A stretch of DNA of 64,000 bases from Shewanella sp. SNU WT4 (lineage in GTDB: Bacteria; Pseudomonadota; Gammaproteobacteria; Enterobacterales; Shewanellaceae): positions 3,410,001 through 3,474,000 of the forward strand of contig NZ_CP041151.1 in NCBI RefSeq assembly GCF_006494715.1, read 5' to 3'. Made by a program: the position numbers and the translations under genes. Positions 38,733 to 48,685 of this stretch are shown here, piece after piece (position 1 is the stretch's first letter; every line of letters begins with the position of its first letter). The notes below the pieces were generated by a model. The model searched no databases. It was not told where the DNA came from and was given only the letters and a program-made list of their open reading frames with translations.

Positions 38733-38778
38733 CAAGATTGCTATTAACTTGGGTGTAAGCCTTGAAGATGTAAATGAT

Positions 38779-38805
38779 TAGCCCAGCTTGCTGGGCTATT
38801 TTTTT
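38779..38805 (+). terminator. Intrinsic terminator after the 106-residue ORF
   Basis: A perfect 9-bp stem TAGCCCAGC/GCTGGGCTA with a TT loop runs straight into T7 on the plus strand. Confidence 0.93.
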
Positions 38806-38910
38806 AGGCAAATACACCTGCCGAAAACCAAAGCGCTTATTCATGGTTTTACTTGCCCAAGCTGGCAGCGCACCGTAAGCTAGGTTTTCCAATGGTCACT
38901 AATTGCTGAT

Positions 38911-40314
38911 ATGTCATTGCTTTCTCGCCTTTGCGCGCCTTTTTCTGTGTATTGTCACCGCCGCGTCCTGATCTTATTGCTGCTTGGATTTTCAGCAGGC
39001 CTGCCTTTAATGCTTGTGTTTTCAACCTTATCGTTTTGGTTAAGGGAAGCTGGCATTGATAGAGCCGCCATAGGTTACTTCAGCTGGATTGCGCTAACCT
39101 ATGCGTTCAAATGGTTATGGTCTCCTTTGGTCGATAGAATATCGATTCCAGTGCTGACACGCTTAATCGGCCGGCGGCGCAGTTGGATGCTGCTTTCGCA
39201 AATCATTCTCATAATCGCGATCATGGGAATGGCAAGCAGCGACCCATTAAAAGATCTCAACCACTTAGTCGCCTTTGCCTTAATGGTGGCTTTTGCTTCT
39301 GCCACCCAAGATATTGTCATCGATGCTTTTCGAATTGATTCCGCGCCGCCTAGCATGCAGGCAGCGCTTGCCGCGGCGTATCAAGTAGGTTATCGCAGCG
39401 CTATGATAGTAGCCACCGCAGGCGCACTAACCATAGCCGCGTGGAGCAGTAATTACAGTGACGCTTACAGCTTATCTGGCTGGCAATACGCCTACTGGGT
39501 CATGGCCATGGTAATGGGCGTTGGCGTATTGGCCACGCTACTGGCGCGCGAGCCTAAAGTTAATACCGAGCAAAGCGATGCCATACAGCAACAAATGTAT
39601 TTACGCTTATGCGAGCATCACCCTAAACGCCTAGCACGCTTATACGCTTGGTTTTATAGCGCTTGCGCCCTGCCCTTTATCGACTTTTTTCAGCGTTATG
39701 GCCGCAATGCCTTACTCATTTTGGCGCTGATTGCCTGTTATCGTATTTCCGATATTGTTATGGGGATTATGGCCAATGCGTTTTACGTAGATATGGGCTT
39801 TAAAAAAGAAGAAATTGCGGCGATAAGCAAAGTCTTTGGTTTGATCATGACCTTAGTGGGCGCGGCTTTTGGTGGCATGTTAGTCAATCGCTTTGGCACC
39901 ATGAAAATCCTATTTTTAGGCGCGCTACTGGTTGCTAGCACTAACTTGCTGTTTGCGTGGCAAGCCCTCATTGGCTACAACGTGCCGTTTCTAACCTTTG
40001 CCATTTCCGTTGATAACTTTAGCGCGGGAATTGCAACGGCGGCCTTTATTGCCTATTTATCCAGTCTCACTAGCAGTGGCTTCAGCGCCACTCAATATGC
40101 GCTGTTATCATCCATCATGCTGTTATTCCCTAAGTTTATCGCGGGGTTTTCAGGGGTGTATGTCGATAACTTTGGCTATGTGAACTTCTTTATCGGCTGC
40201 AGCTTAATTGGCTTTCCGGTGTTAATTTTAATTAGCCTAGTTAATAAGCGCGTGCCGAGCGCAGAGTTAACCGATGAGCAAGCTGCCAGTCAAAATGATA
40301 ATCAAGGCCTGTAA
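38911..40314 (+). CDS. ampG: AmpG-like MFS muropeptide permease
   Basis: The 467-residue protein has twelve or more membrane segments and AmpG signatures: LLLLGFSAGLPLMLVFSTLSFWL at the start (shown in part), DRAAIGYFSWIALTYAFKWLWSP and LMVAFASATQDIVIDAFRID. AmpG imports GlcNAc-anhydroMurNAc peptides released from the wall for recycling and, in some species, beta-lactamase induction. The nearby yajG supports the assignment, since yajG-ampG are neighbours in E. coli. Confidence 0.88.
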   Translation: MSLLSRLCAPFSVYCHRRVLILLLLGFSAGLPLMLVFSTLSFWLREAGIDRAAIGYFSWIALTYAFKWLWSPLVDRISIPVLTRLIGRRRSWMLLSQIILIIAIMGMASSDPLKDLNHLVAFALMVAFASATQDIVIDAFRIDSAPPSMQAALAAAYQVGYRSAMIVATAGALTIAAWSSNYSDAYSLSGWQYAYWVMAMVMGVGVLATLLAREPKVNTEQSDAIQQQMYLRLCEHHPKRLARLYAWFYSACALPFIDFFQRYGRNALLILALIACYRISDIVMGIMANAFYVDMGFKKEEIAAISKVFGLIMTLVGAAFGGMLVNRFGTMKILFLGALLVASTNLLFAWQALIGYNVPFLTFAISVDNFSAGIATAAFIAYLSSLTSSGFSATQYALLSSIMLLFPKFIAGFSGVYVDNFGYVNFFIGCSLIGFPVLILISLVNKRVPSAELTDEQAASQNDNQGL

Positions 40315-40334
40315 TTAACTCTTAAGCTTTAGGC

Positions 40335-40363
40335 AAAAAAATGACGGCCAATGGGCCGTCATT
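40335..40363 (-). terminator. Terminator of yajQ
   Basis: A stem AATGACGGCC/GGCCGTCATT with a 4-nt loop lies between convergent ampG and yajQ; the T run is on the minus strand. Confidence 0.85.
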
Positions 40364-40413
40364 AAGTGCAGTGAACCAAGGTTAGCCTTGGTTACTGGCA
40401 GAAACGCTAATCA

Positions 40414-40899
40414 TTAATCACGGAAGTTGTTGAACTGGAACGGTTGCCCCAGCTCAGAATTACGCGCTAACGCCATTACCGCTTGTAAGTCATCACGCTT
40501 TTTAGCGGTAATACGCACTGATTCGCCTTGAATCGCGGCCACGACTTTAAGCTTACTGTTCTTAATTTCTTTCACCAACTTTTTGGCGGTTTCAGTATCT
40601 ATGCCTTGCTTGAATTTCACTTTCAGGGTGAAAAACTTGCCAGAGTGAATGGCTTTGTCTTCCACTTCCATGGCCGCAGGGTCAACATTACGCTTGCTTA
40701 ACGAGCCGCGCAGTACATCAACCATCTGATTACATTGGAAATCAGACTCAGAGCGTAAGCTCACCTGATTATCTTTATATTCTACTTCGCACTCAACGCC
40801 ACGAAAATCGAAACGAGAATCCAGTTCACGCTTACAGTTAGCAACCGCATTACGCAGTTCGACTTCATCAACTTCAGAAACAATATCAAAAGAAGGCAT
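40414..40899 (-). CDS. yajQ: YajQ-family nucleotide-binding protein
   Basis: The 161-residue cytoplasmic protein starts [19 protein letters not shown] and has the family's [31 protein letters not shown] and [15 protein letters not shown]. YajQ proteins are two-domain ferredoxin-like nucleotide or tRNA-binding proteins; Xanthomonas and Pseudomonas homologues bind c-di-GMP. It is the third c-di-GMP-linked type in the window. Monocistronic with its own terminator. Confidence 0.95.
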   Translation of the reverse strand: MPSFDIVSEVDEVELRNAVANCKRELDSRFDFRGVECEVEYKDNQVSLRSESDFQCNQMVDVLRGSLSKRNVDPAAMEVEDKAIHSGKFFTLKVKFKQGIDTETAKKLVKEIKNSKLKVVAAIQGESVRITAKKRDDLQAVMALARNSELGQPFQFNNFRD

Positions 40900-41061
40900 A
40901 ATTCATTTTCCTACCATCAAAAACTCAAGAAGATAATTTTAACTGCCATCCGCCTCAAGGTGAAGGTAAAACCTAAGATCTTGGATAATTTCAACACCAG
41001 AGGTGACAGAATCGAGCTATTTGCATATGATGTGCGTTCAATTAGTTAACGATGTTATGCC

Positions 41062-41424
41062 GTGATAGTTAAACGTATTATTTTCAAATTCGCGTTATTA
41101 CTTGCCGTATTAGTGATTAGCTATCTGGTGTTTTCTCGCCCTAACTATTCGCCATCAGTGCCTCATCTCGATAAAATCGGTCACTTAAGCGGTTTCTTTT
41201 GTTTGTCTTTATTAACCTATTTGGCTTTCAAACCTAAGTGGCCAATTCTGTTGATGATAATGGCAGGCTATGCCTTATTGATTGAAATAGTGCAATCCTA
41301 TTTACCCTATCGCAGCGCCGAATTTGGTGACTGGATAGCCGATATGTCAGGCGTTGTCTTATTTTACTTATCGCTCTGGCTCTATCAGTTATTTAGCCCC
41401 GCACCAAAAAGTATTGAATCCTAA
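41062..41424 (+). CDS. VanZ-like membrane protein
   Basis: A 120-residue protein with four predicted helices and VanZ-family text: PHLDKIGHLSGFFCLSLL, EIVQSYLPYRSAEFGDWIADMSGV. The conserved Asp-Lys-x-x-H and the Asp in DWIADMSG are present. Function in Gram-negatives is unknown. GTG is the likely start. Its stop overlaps the ATG of the next gene by one base (TAATG), so it is coupled to the panE-like gene. Confidence 0.85.
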   Translation: MIVKRIIFKFALLLAVLVISYLVFSRPNYSPSVPHLDKIGHLSGFFCLSLLTYLAFKPKWPILLMIMAGYALLIEIVQSYLPYRSAEFGDWIADMSGVVLFYLSLWLYQLFSPAPKSIES

Positions 41425-42407
41425 TGTCCTTAGCCCCAGCTCATATCGCCATTGTCGGCCCTGGGGCTATTGGTCAATTAATTTATCATCAACTCAATCA
41501 GTACCAACTTAATCGGCATCAACTCAATCTCCATCAACATAAGTGCTTACTGCTGTGGCCCAAAGCCCAAAGCGCGATTCCAACGCAATTAACCTTTATT
41601 GACCGCCAAGGCGTGTCTCATCACAGCCATCATCAAGGCTTGAGCCTTGCAAATGCTACTAAGGCAGAGCTTGCGACCATTCAGTTAGTCATAGTCACAG
41701 TTAAGGCTCATCAAGTGCTTAGCGCCATAGTGCCGCTACTGCCAAAATTAGCGCCTAATTGCCAAATACTGTTATTACACAATGGCCTTGGCCCCCATTT
41801 AGCGCTAAAAGCGCATTTAAGCGCGCAGCCTCAACCCCTTGGCTTATTGCTTGGTACCACATCGCAAGGCGCCATGCGTATAAATGATTATACCATTGCG
41901 CACACAGGCACTGGGGTAACCCAGTGGGGACAAGCCAGCGCGCCCGCTATTAACGCAGGCTTACCTATCAGCGCAAGTTTGCAGCAAGGATTTAGCTCTG
42001 CTATCCCAGAGTGTCAGTGGCAAACCGATATCATCAATGCCTTATGGCAAAAACTTGCTGTCAATGCTGCCATTAACCCATTAACTGCCCTTCATAACTG
42101 CCGCAATGGTGAGCTAAGTGATGCGCGCTTTACTGGCATGATTACCGCTGTGGTGACTGAATTAGTGCAAGTAGCGGCAGCTGATGGGGTCGCGCTAAAT
42201 TATGCTGAGTTACTCGCTCGGGTATATTCTGTGATTGCCTTAACCGCCAACAATTACTCATCCATGCAGCAAGATATGGCGCTCGGGCGACAAACCGAAA
42301 TAGCCGCCATTAATGGCTATATAGTGGCTAGAGCCCAAGCCCATCAACTGGAAGCGCCACAAAATCAGCAATTACTTGCAGCCATTTTGCAGCGCCAAGC
42401 GCATTAA
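41424..42407 (+). CDS. panE: 2-dehydropantoate 2-reductase (ketopantoate reductase)
   Basis: The 327-residue product reduces ketopantoate to pantoate with NADPH for coenzyme A synthesis. It has the Rossmann motif GPGAIG at 12-17, VTVKAHQV with the catalytic Lys region, NGLGP, and the C-terminal NALWQKLAVNAAINPLTAL with catalytic Lys and Asn. An insert of QLN repeats at about residues 22-39, encoded by a 15-bp tandem repeat, lengthens the first helix. Translation is coupled to the VanZ-like gene. Confidence 0.85.
   Translation: MSLAPAHIAIVGPGAIGQLIYHQLNQYQLNRHQLNLHQHKCLLLWPKAQSAIPTQLTFIDRQGVSHHSHHQGLSLANATKAELATIQLVIVTVKAHQVLSAIVPLLPKLAPNCQILLLHNGLGPHLALKAHLSAQPQPLGLLLGTTSQGAMRINDYTIAHTGTGVTQWGQASAPAINAGLPISASLQQGFSSAIPECQWQTDIINALWQKLAVNAAINPLTALHNCRNGELSDARFTGMITAVVTELVQVAAADGVALNYAELLARVYSVIALTANNYSSMQQDMALGRQTEIAAINGYIVARAQAHQLEAPQNQQLLAAILQRQAH
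41487..41540 (+). repeat. In-frame 15-bp minisatellite within panE
   Basis: Three full 15-bp units (CATCAACTCAATCAG, TACCAACTTAATCGG, CATCAACTCAATCTC) and a partial fourth follow one another. Each encodes five residues of the type HQLNx, so copy-number change keeps the frame. Confidence 0.85.
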
Positions 42408-42417
42408 CGCGCAGCTA

Positions 42418-42657
42418 TTACTTTAAAAACTTCTGCACGTACCAGCAGCTAGCTTCAATCTCATAACCTTCTTGCTTAGCCCAAGTAAGCCCGGTGCGCA
42501 CTAGCTTCTCGGCTATGCCTTGACCGCGCAGCGCTTCTGGTACAAAGGTGCGACTAAAATTAACGCTCTTGCCTTGCAGCTGATAATCCAGAACCGCTTC
42601 AATGCCTTGCTGATCCCACACAAACTGCTGTTTATCAATCAAATGCTCAACTGTCAT
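42418..42657 (-). CDS. Small GNAT-like N-acetyltransferase (COG2388 type)
   Basis: The ~79-residue protein is a minimal GCN5-like acyltransferase of the YjdJ type, with FVPEALRGQGIAEKLVRTGL as the acetyl-CoA pyrophosphate-binding loop (G-x-G-x-A shown as GQGIAE), and ending EIEASCWYVQKFLK, where a Cys-x-Tyr motif is typical. Substrate unknown. ATG at 42657 with GAGG about 8 bp upstream is chosen over a TTG two codons earlier. Confidence 0.87.
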   Translation of the reverse strand: MTVEHLIDKQQFVWDQQGIEAVLDYQLQGKSVNFSRTFVPEALRGQGIAEKLVRTGLTWAKQEGYEIEASCWYVQKFLK

Positions 42658-42741
42658 GTTCAACCTCTGTGACTCATCCTGTTAAAAGACATATATACAC
42701 TGGCATGCAACACCCGCAGAGCCTAAAAGTGCAAATCAGCC

Positions 42742-42999
42742 TTAGCCCAGCTTCATTTGCTGCGCATCCACGGCTTCTTCAATATCATCTAGGCAGCTTA
42801 ATAGGGTTGAATGCATTAACACACGCGCATCTTGCAAGCCTTGATTGTACCAATGAGCGCTTACCTTTTCGGTAATAAAATCCAGTAAGAACTCGGCCTC
42901 AAACTGACCAATATCTTGATTAAGCTCATCTTCTATATAGGTTTGCAAGCTTGCTATTAACGCTTGCTTAACTTTACTCTCTAATGGTGTGATAGCCAT
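42742..42999 (-). CDS. DUF2164 protein
   Basis: The ~85-residue soluble protein matches DUF2164: DIGQFEAEFLLDFITEKVSAHWYNQGLQDA is the conserved core (quoted here as the segments FEAEFLLDFI and YNQGLQDA). Family function is unknown. The start is ambiguous between 42999 (MAITPLESK) and an ATG four codons upstream. It follows kdsA in the same direction after a terminator. Confidence 0.85.
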   Translation of the reverse strand: MAITPLESKVKQALIASLQTYIEDELNQDIGQFEAEFLLDFITEKVSAHWYNQGLQDARVLMHSTLLSCLDDIEEAVDAQQMKLG

Positions 43000-43019
43000 A
43001 ATTTCTCGCATATTCGAAA

Positions 43020-43046
43020 CAAAAACGCCCGGAAATCCGGGCGTTT
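43020..43046 (-). terminator. Intrinsic terminator of kdsA
   Basis: A perfect 11-bp stem AAACGCCCGGA/TCCGGGCGTTT with a 2-nt loop is followed by a T-rich run on the minus strand. Confidence 0.92.
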
Positions 43047-43064
43047 AATGAATAAAAGCTGTTA

Positions 43065-43982
<918 letters not shown>

Positions 43983-44103
43983 TCAATTACGCCTAAGCGG
44001 CAGTGACTAAGCCCGCGTTAGTGTATTCACATAACTCTAAGTAGTAATAAGCCCATCAAGTATGGGCTTATTTAATATCACATAAAGCGCAGCGGCATGA
44101 GCA

Positions 44104-45360
44104 CTATTGCACGAATAATTGCATTATCTGGCCACTGAACCAAGCCATATAGGTTCCGAGGGCATAGCCAAGCACGGCCAGTAATACCCCAACCGGAGCT
44201 AAAGCCGGATGGAACGCCGCCGCCACTACAGGCGCAGACGCCGCGCCGCCAATATTGGCCTGACTGCCCACTGCCACATAAAAGAGTGGCGCTTTAATGA
44301 GTTTGGCCACCACTAACATTAAGCCGCCATGCACTAACATCCAGATAACCCCAATCATAAAGTAAATCGGCGTATCTAAAATCCGGGTCACGTCCATATG
44401 TAAGCCTATGGTTGCCACCAAGATATACAGATAAGCAGAGGCCACTTTAGAAGCGCCTGCCGCCTCTAAGTGGCGCGCCGGCGTGAACGACATAGCTAAG
44501 CCAATGGTAGTCACTATCACTACTACCCAGAAAAACTTAGAGGTTAAACTGTATTGCTCGGTCCAAGGGTAGTGCTCAGTAAAAAATGGCCCCAACAAAT
44601 CCGCCGCAAAATGCGAGAACCCAGTCACCCCAAAGCCTACCGCCACTATCAGCATTAAATCTGTAAGGTTTGGAATGCGGGAATTCTCAGCCTGATATTT
44701 CTCGACGTTGCGCTGCAAGGCCTCAATGGCGCGGGTGTCAGCGCCAGTACGCGCATCAATTTGCTTAGCGCGCGAGGCTAAATAGAGCAACACCGCCATC
44801 CAGATATTGGCGACTATCACATCCACTGTCACCATCACTGAGAAGATTTCACCGCCCACATCATAGACTTCCTTCATGGCGGCTTGATTGGCACTGCCAC
44901 CAATCCAACTGCCTGCCAGAGTCGTCATGCCGCGCCATACCGACTCAGGGCCCATATTCGCTGTGAGACTAGGATCAAAATATGACATCACCAGCAAGGC
45001 AATCGGCCCGCCTATGACTATCCCTAAGGTGCCGGTTAGAAACATTATGATAGCTTTGGGGCCAAGACCAATAATTGCTTTTAAATCAACACTTAAAATA
45101 AGCAGCACTAAACAGGCAGGCAATAAGTAACGCGAGGCCACAAAGTAGAGCGATGAACTATCGCCATCAACAATGCCAAAGGTATTGAGCAATGACGGTA
45201 AGAAATAACATAAGAGTAACGCGGGGATAAACGAATAGAATTTGCGCCAAAATGGGTGGGGGCTGGCATTGGTATAAAACACCGCGCCTAAAATCACCGC
45301 TAATATGCCAAGGGTTACGGCATCATTGGTGATCAAGGCGCTTTGCGTCGCGACTTGCAT
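44104..45360 (-). CDS. DUF819 family membrane protein
   Basis: The 418-residue protein has about ten or more hydrophobic segments and DUF819 features: the PACLVLLILSVDLKAIIGLGPKAI region, TTLAGSWIGGSANQAAMKEVY and VGSQANIGGAASAPVVAAAF. The Gly/Ala/Asn-rich loops resemble those of ion-coupled transporters of the CPA/BART type, so transport is likely but the substrate is unknown. It sits between sirB1 and kdsA, not part of the E. coli arrangement. Confidence 0.88.
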   Translation of the reverse strand: MQVATQSALITNDAVTLGILAVILGAVFYTNASPHPFWRKFYSFIPALLLCYFLPSLLNTFGIVDGDSSSLYFVASRYLLPACLVLLILSVDLKAIIGLGPKAIIMFLTGTLGIVIGGPIALLVMSYFDPSLTANMGPESVWRGMTTLAGSWIGGSANQAAMKEVYDVGGEIFSVMVTVDVIVANIWMAVLLYLASRAKQIDARTGADTRAIEALQRNVEKYQAENSRIPNLTDLMLIVAVGFGVTGFSHFAADLLGPFFTEHYPWTEQYSLTSKFFWVVVIVTTIGLAMSFTPARHLEAAGASKVASAYLYILVATIGLHMDVTRILDTPIYFMIGVIWMLVHGGLMLVVAKLIKAPLFYVAVGSQANIGGAASAPVVAAAFHPALAPVGVLLAVLGYALGTYMAWFSGQIMQLFVQ

Positions 45361-45415
45361 GGTTAACTCTCCCTAGTTTTTATAATAATTATTACTGGGA
45401 GCTAAACTTAACCAA

Positions 45416-46237
45416 TCAGTGATAGACCTCGGGTTTATCCACTAAATCTTTAAGTTGCAGCTTAACCAGTTCAATCACAGGATCATGCGGACTATGTTCA
45501 ATAAAGTGCGTCAGATCCGCCGCGGCTAAACTGATACATCCCAGTTGCTGAGCAATAAAAGCTCGTTCGCGGTTTAAATGCGCGTCGTCAGGATGCCACT
45601 GCAACAATAAATTGCAACATTCCAATGCCGCTTCAAACTTCCCCTGCAAAATACAGCCTGCTTTCAATTCATGCAACATCCGCGTTAACAATCGCTTAAC
45701 TGTTACCGCTTTAAGATAACTAGGTTTCAGCGGCGCTGCATTGCCAAGTTCACCGCGCACTATGGCGTGCATAAAGTGTTTATCCACAAATTGACCGGTT
45801 AACGGGTCGATATAGTGAATTTGCTGATTATGGCGCCATTGCACTAGGCTGTGGCCTGGCAGCAATACCACTTCTAACGGCAAATCTAACTGCTTAGCGA
45901 GCAAGAGTAATAAGCAAGATAAGGTCGTGCTATTGCCCTGACGACTAAGCAAACAGGTGGCCAAGTCAGCCGCTTGCACGCCGTAATAATCTTCGCGCAC
46001 GCTAAAGCCTAAATCTTGATAGAACCACTTAAGTAAGGCGGCAAATCGTTGTTCTTGATCCACTAAGTAATGGCTTAGTACCGAGCCTGCCAGTTCAAAC
46101 CACGCCTGCTGCGCACTATCGCCTTGGGTTAGGCCTAAGTGGATAGACAACTCCAATGGCGTTTCGGGTAAAGAGATTGAACTCAAGGCATCTTCTGCCT
46201 CGAGTAAAGAGTCATTAACTACAGACATATTGCTCAC
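45416..46237 (-). CDS. sirB1: SirB1 family protein (transglutaminase-like and TPR)
   Basis: The 273-residue protein begins with a transglutaminase-like domain (DLATCLLSRQGNSTTLSCLLLLLAKQLDLPLEVVLLPGHSLVQW in the family; quoted segments here are SRQGNSTTLS and PGHSLVQW), then a TPR-like C-terminal part (about 200-265). The E. coli homologue is named after an invasion regulator effect, and its biochemical role is unknown. GTG at 46237 or ATG at 46228 are both possible starts. It lies 2 bp after sirB2. Confidence 0.88.
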   Translation of the reverse strand: MSNMSVVNDSLLEAEDALSSISLPETPLELSIHLGLTQGDSAQQAWFELAGSVLSHYLVDQEQRFAALLKWFYQDLGFSVREDYYGVQAADLATCLLSRQGNSTTLSCLLLLLAKQLDLPLEVVLLPGHSLVQWRHNQQIHYIDPLTGQFVDKHFMHAIVRGELGNAAPLKPSYLKAVTVKRLLTRMLHELKAGCILQGKFEAALECCNLLLQWHPDDAHLNRERAFIAQQLGCISLAAADLTHFIEHSPHDPVIELVKLQLKDLVDKPEVYH

Positions 46238-46239
46238 TG

Positions 46240-46632
46240 TTACACTAATACTGTGGTTTTTAATACCGCTAACTTAGCAGCAAACATCAACCAACCAATC
46301 GCCCCTAAGAAGGCAAAGATTTTAAACACCCGATTGCGGTTGGACTTAATTGCCATATAAGCCAGTAAGATATAAGCCGCGACTGCCATTAACTTTTCAG
46401 TTAACCATGGGGCTTCAAGAGGATATTGTTTGATCATAAAACACAAGATGACCCCAGACAGGAGCAAGAAGGTATCAATCACATGGGGGGCAATTTTGAA
46501 AAATTTCTTATCAAGCTGCTTTGAGTCTGCCATATGCAAACCAAAACGAACCACAAAAAATAATACGCTGAGTGCAATCAATAAAAGATGTAAGTGCTTG
46601 GTTGCTGGATATAAATCGTAGAAGGCTTGCAT
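46240..46632 (-). CDS. sirB2: SirB2 family membrane protein
   Basis: A 130-residue protein with four predicted helices, matching SirB2 (FLLSGVILCF-like text in ViDTFLLLSGVILC and a KSNRNRVFKIFAFLGAIGW loop). It is one of the small inner-membrane proteins conserved in the prfA-prmC cluster. Function unknown. It is directly upstream of sirB1 (2-bp gap) and about 90 bp after prmC. Confidence 0.88.
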   Translation of the reverse strand: MQAFYDLYPATKHLHLLLIALSVLFFVVRFGLHMADSKQLDKKFFKIAPHVIDTFLLLSGVILCFMIKQYPLEAPWLTEKLMAVAAYILLAYMAIKSNRNRVFKIFAFLGAIGWLMFAAKLAVLKTTVLV

Positions 46633-46722
46633 AGAGTCCCTGTGGCAAAAAATTCAAGGGCGTTAGTGTACCGTAAAGCCAGCACTAGGCCAAACCGTAT
46701 CCCCAACGCCATTGCTACAAGA

Positions 46723-47577
46723 TCAATCGCAATTAACCCACTGAGCTAAGGTGCAGCGCTCATTGTCGCCGTAGTCCTTAATAGTGCGCACCGCTTGATA
46801 ACCTAAATCTTTAAGCTGCTGGCGCAAGATTGCGCCTTGCTCAAAGCCGTGTTCCATCAACAGGTAACCGTCATTAAGCAGATATTGCCGACTTAAGTCA
46901 GCGATATGAAACAAGTCACGATAACCGTTATCCGGCGCGGTTAGGGCGCTTAATGGCTCAAAACGCACATCGCCTTGATTAAGATGATGATCTTCCTCAT
47001 CTATATAAGGCGGGTTAGAAACGATTAGATCAAAGTGCTGGCCGCTAATGGCACTAAACCAATCACTCTGACAAATGACCACTTGGTTTAAGCCAAGCAT
47101 TTGCTGGTTTTCGCGCGCTAACGCCACTGCCGCTGCCACTTTATCGACCGCACTCACCTGCCACTGCGGCTGCTCATGGGCCAAGCTTAAGGCAATAGCA
47201 CCTGTGCCTGTGCCTAAATCAAGCACCTTAGCATTGGCTGGCAAAGCTAACGCCAGAGCGGTTTCCACTAACACTTCGGTATCCGGGCGCGGGATCAAAG
47301 TCGTCGCATTGACTTTAAATGGCAGCGAGAAAAATTCACGCTCACCAATTAAATGAGCAATGGGATGGCCTTGCAGGCGCAATTCAAGCAGCTGCTGGAA
47401 CTTAAGCGCTTCACTACTCGTTAGGCTTTTATCGCCCCAAGTAAACAAATAGGTACGGTTTTTAGCCAGCACAAATTGCAGTAAAATTTCGCTATCTAAC
47501 GCCGCACTGTCGCTACTATCGCTTAAAAGCAAACAAGCCCTCCGAAGGGCTTGTTGAATGGTTTCAATCGCTTGCAT
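46723..47577 (-). CDS. prmC: Peptide chain release factor N5-glutamine methyltransferase
   Basis: PrmC methylates the GGQ glutamine of release factors 1 and 2. The ~284-residue product has an N-terminal helical domain, a SAM motif LDLGTGTGAIALSLA and the NPPY catalytic motif SNPPYIDEEDHHL. It is coupled to prfA: the frame can start at 47592 (14-bp overlap with prfA) or 47577. The second is taken, though neither has a good RBS. Placement right after its substrate's gene matches E. coli. Confidence 0.95.
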   Translation of the reverse strand: MQAIETIQQALRRACLLLSDSSDSAALDSEILLQFVLAKNRTYLFTWGDKSLTSSEALKFQQLLELRLQGHPIAHLIGEREFFSLPFKVNATTLIPRPDTEVLVETALALALPANAKVLDLGTGTGAIALSLAHEQPQWQVSAVDKVAAAVALARENQQMLGLNQVVICQSDWFSAISGQHFDLIVSNPPYIDEEDHHLNQGDVRFEPLSALTAPDNGYRDLFHIADLSRQYLLNDGYLLMEHGFEQGAILRQQLKDLGYQAVRTIKDYGDNERCTLAQWVNCD

Positions 47578-47578
47578 T

Positions 47579-48670
47579 CTAGTTCTGGTCATCCGCCAAC
47601 GCAGCTAACAAGTCAGCTTGATGCTCTTGCATCAAAGGTTCAATCAAGGTGTCTAACGCCCCTTCCATCACTTCATTTAAGCGATATAAGGTTAAGTTGA
47701 TACGATGATCACTCACTCGCCCTTGTGGGAAGTTATAAGTACGAATCCGCTCTGAGCGATCGCCACTGGCTACCAGTGAACGACGAGTTGATTCTTCAGC
47801 ACTACGGCGCTTCTCATCTTCTGCCGCTTGCAGACGCGCTGCCAGTACACTCATGGCCTGAGCACGGTTTTTATGCTGCGAGCGCTGATCTTGACACTCA
47901 ACAATAGTACCGGTTGGGATATGCGTAATACGAATCGCCGAATCGGTTTTGTTAACGTGCTGACCACCCGCGCCTGATGCACGGAAAGTATCAACTTTTA
48001 AATCAGCAGAGTTAATTTGAATCGCTTCTGCTTCTGGAACTTCAGGCATAACGACCACAGTACAGGCTGAGGTATGAACTCGACCTTGAGATTCAGTTTC
48101 AGGTACGCGCTGCACACGATGGCCGCCTGATTCAAACTTAAGTTTGCCGTAAACTGACTCGCCACTGAATTTGGCAATCACTTCTTTAAAGCCACCATGT
48201 TCCCCTTCATTGAGGTTCATGATTTCTACTTGCCAGCGATTGGCTTCTGCGTAACGGCTATACATACGGAATAAGTCACCGGCGAAAATCGCCGCTTCAT
48301 CACCACCGGCGCCAGCACGAATTTCCACGAAGGCGCTACGATCATCATTAGGATCTTTTGGCAGCAACAGAATTTGTAATTCATCTTCCAAGCTGATTAA
48401 GGTCGCTTTCGCGTCTTTAATCTCGTCTTCGGCCATTTCTTTAATTTCAGGATCGTCTTCAGCCAACATTTCTTTAGCTGTGTCTAAGTCGGCCTGAGCT
48501 TGCTGATACGCCTTAAAGCCGGTCACGACATCTTCTAATTGGGCATACTCGCGGGATAAACCACGAAATCTGTCTTGATCGCTAATAACGCTTGCATCAC
48601 TAAGCAGCGCCAGCACTTCTTCGTGGCGCTCGAGCAAGCCTTCAAGCTTGCGAATGACGGAATCTTTCAT
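47579..48670 (-). CDS. prfA: Peptide chain release factor 1
   Basis: RF1 ends translation at UAA and UAG. The 363-residue product has the stop-codon-reading tripeptide PET at 190-192 (PxT type; E. coli has PAT) and the catalytic GGQ at 235-237 in [15 protein letters not shown]. Length agrees with E. coli (360). It follows hemA by 15 bp and precedes prmC, the conserved operon. Confidence 0.97.
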   Translation of the reverse strand: MKDSVIRKLEGLLERHEEVLALLSDASVISDQDRFRGLSREYAQLEDVVTGFKAYQQAQADLDTAKEMLAEDDPEIKEMAEDEIKDAKATLISLEDELQILLLPKDPNDDRSAFVEIRAGAGGDEAAIFAGDLFRMYSRYAEANRWQVEIMNLNEGEHGGFKEVIAKFSGESVYGKLKFESGGHRVQRVPETESQGRVHTSACTVVVMPEVPEAEAIQINSADLKVDTFRASGAGGQHVNKTDSAIRITHIPTGTIVECQDQRSQHKNRAQAMSVLAARLQAAEDEKRRSAEESTRRSLVASGDRSERIRTYNFPQGRVSDHRINLTLYRLNEVMEGALDTLIEPLMQEHQADLLAALADDQN

Positions 48671-48685
48671 TGAATAATTTAAACC

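Noticed and set aside
38683..38892. 69-codon minus-strand frame across the terminator before ampG
   Set aside because: It reads through a perfect intrinsic terminator and has no RBS.
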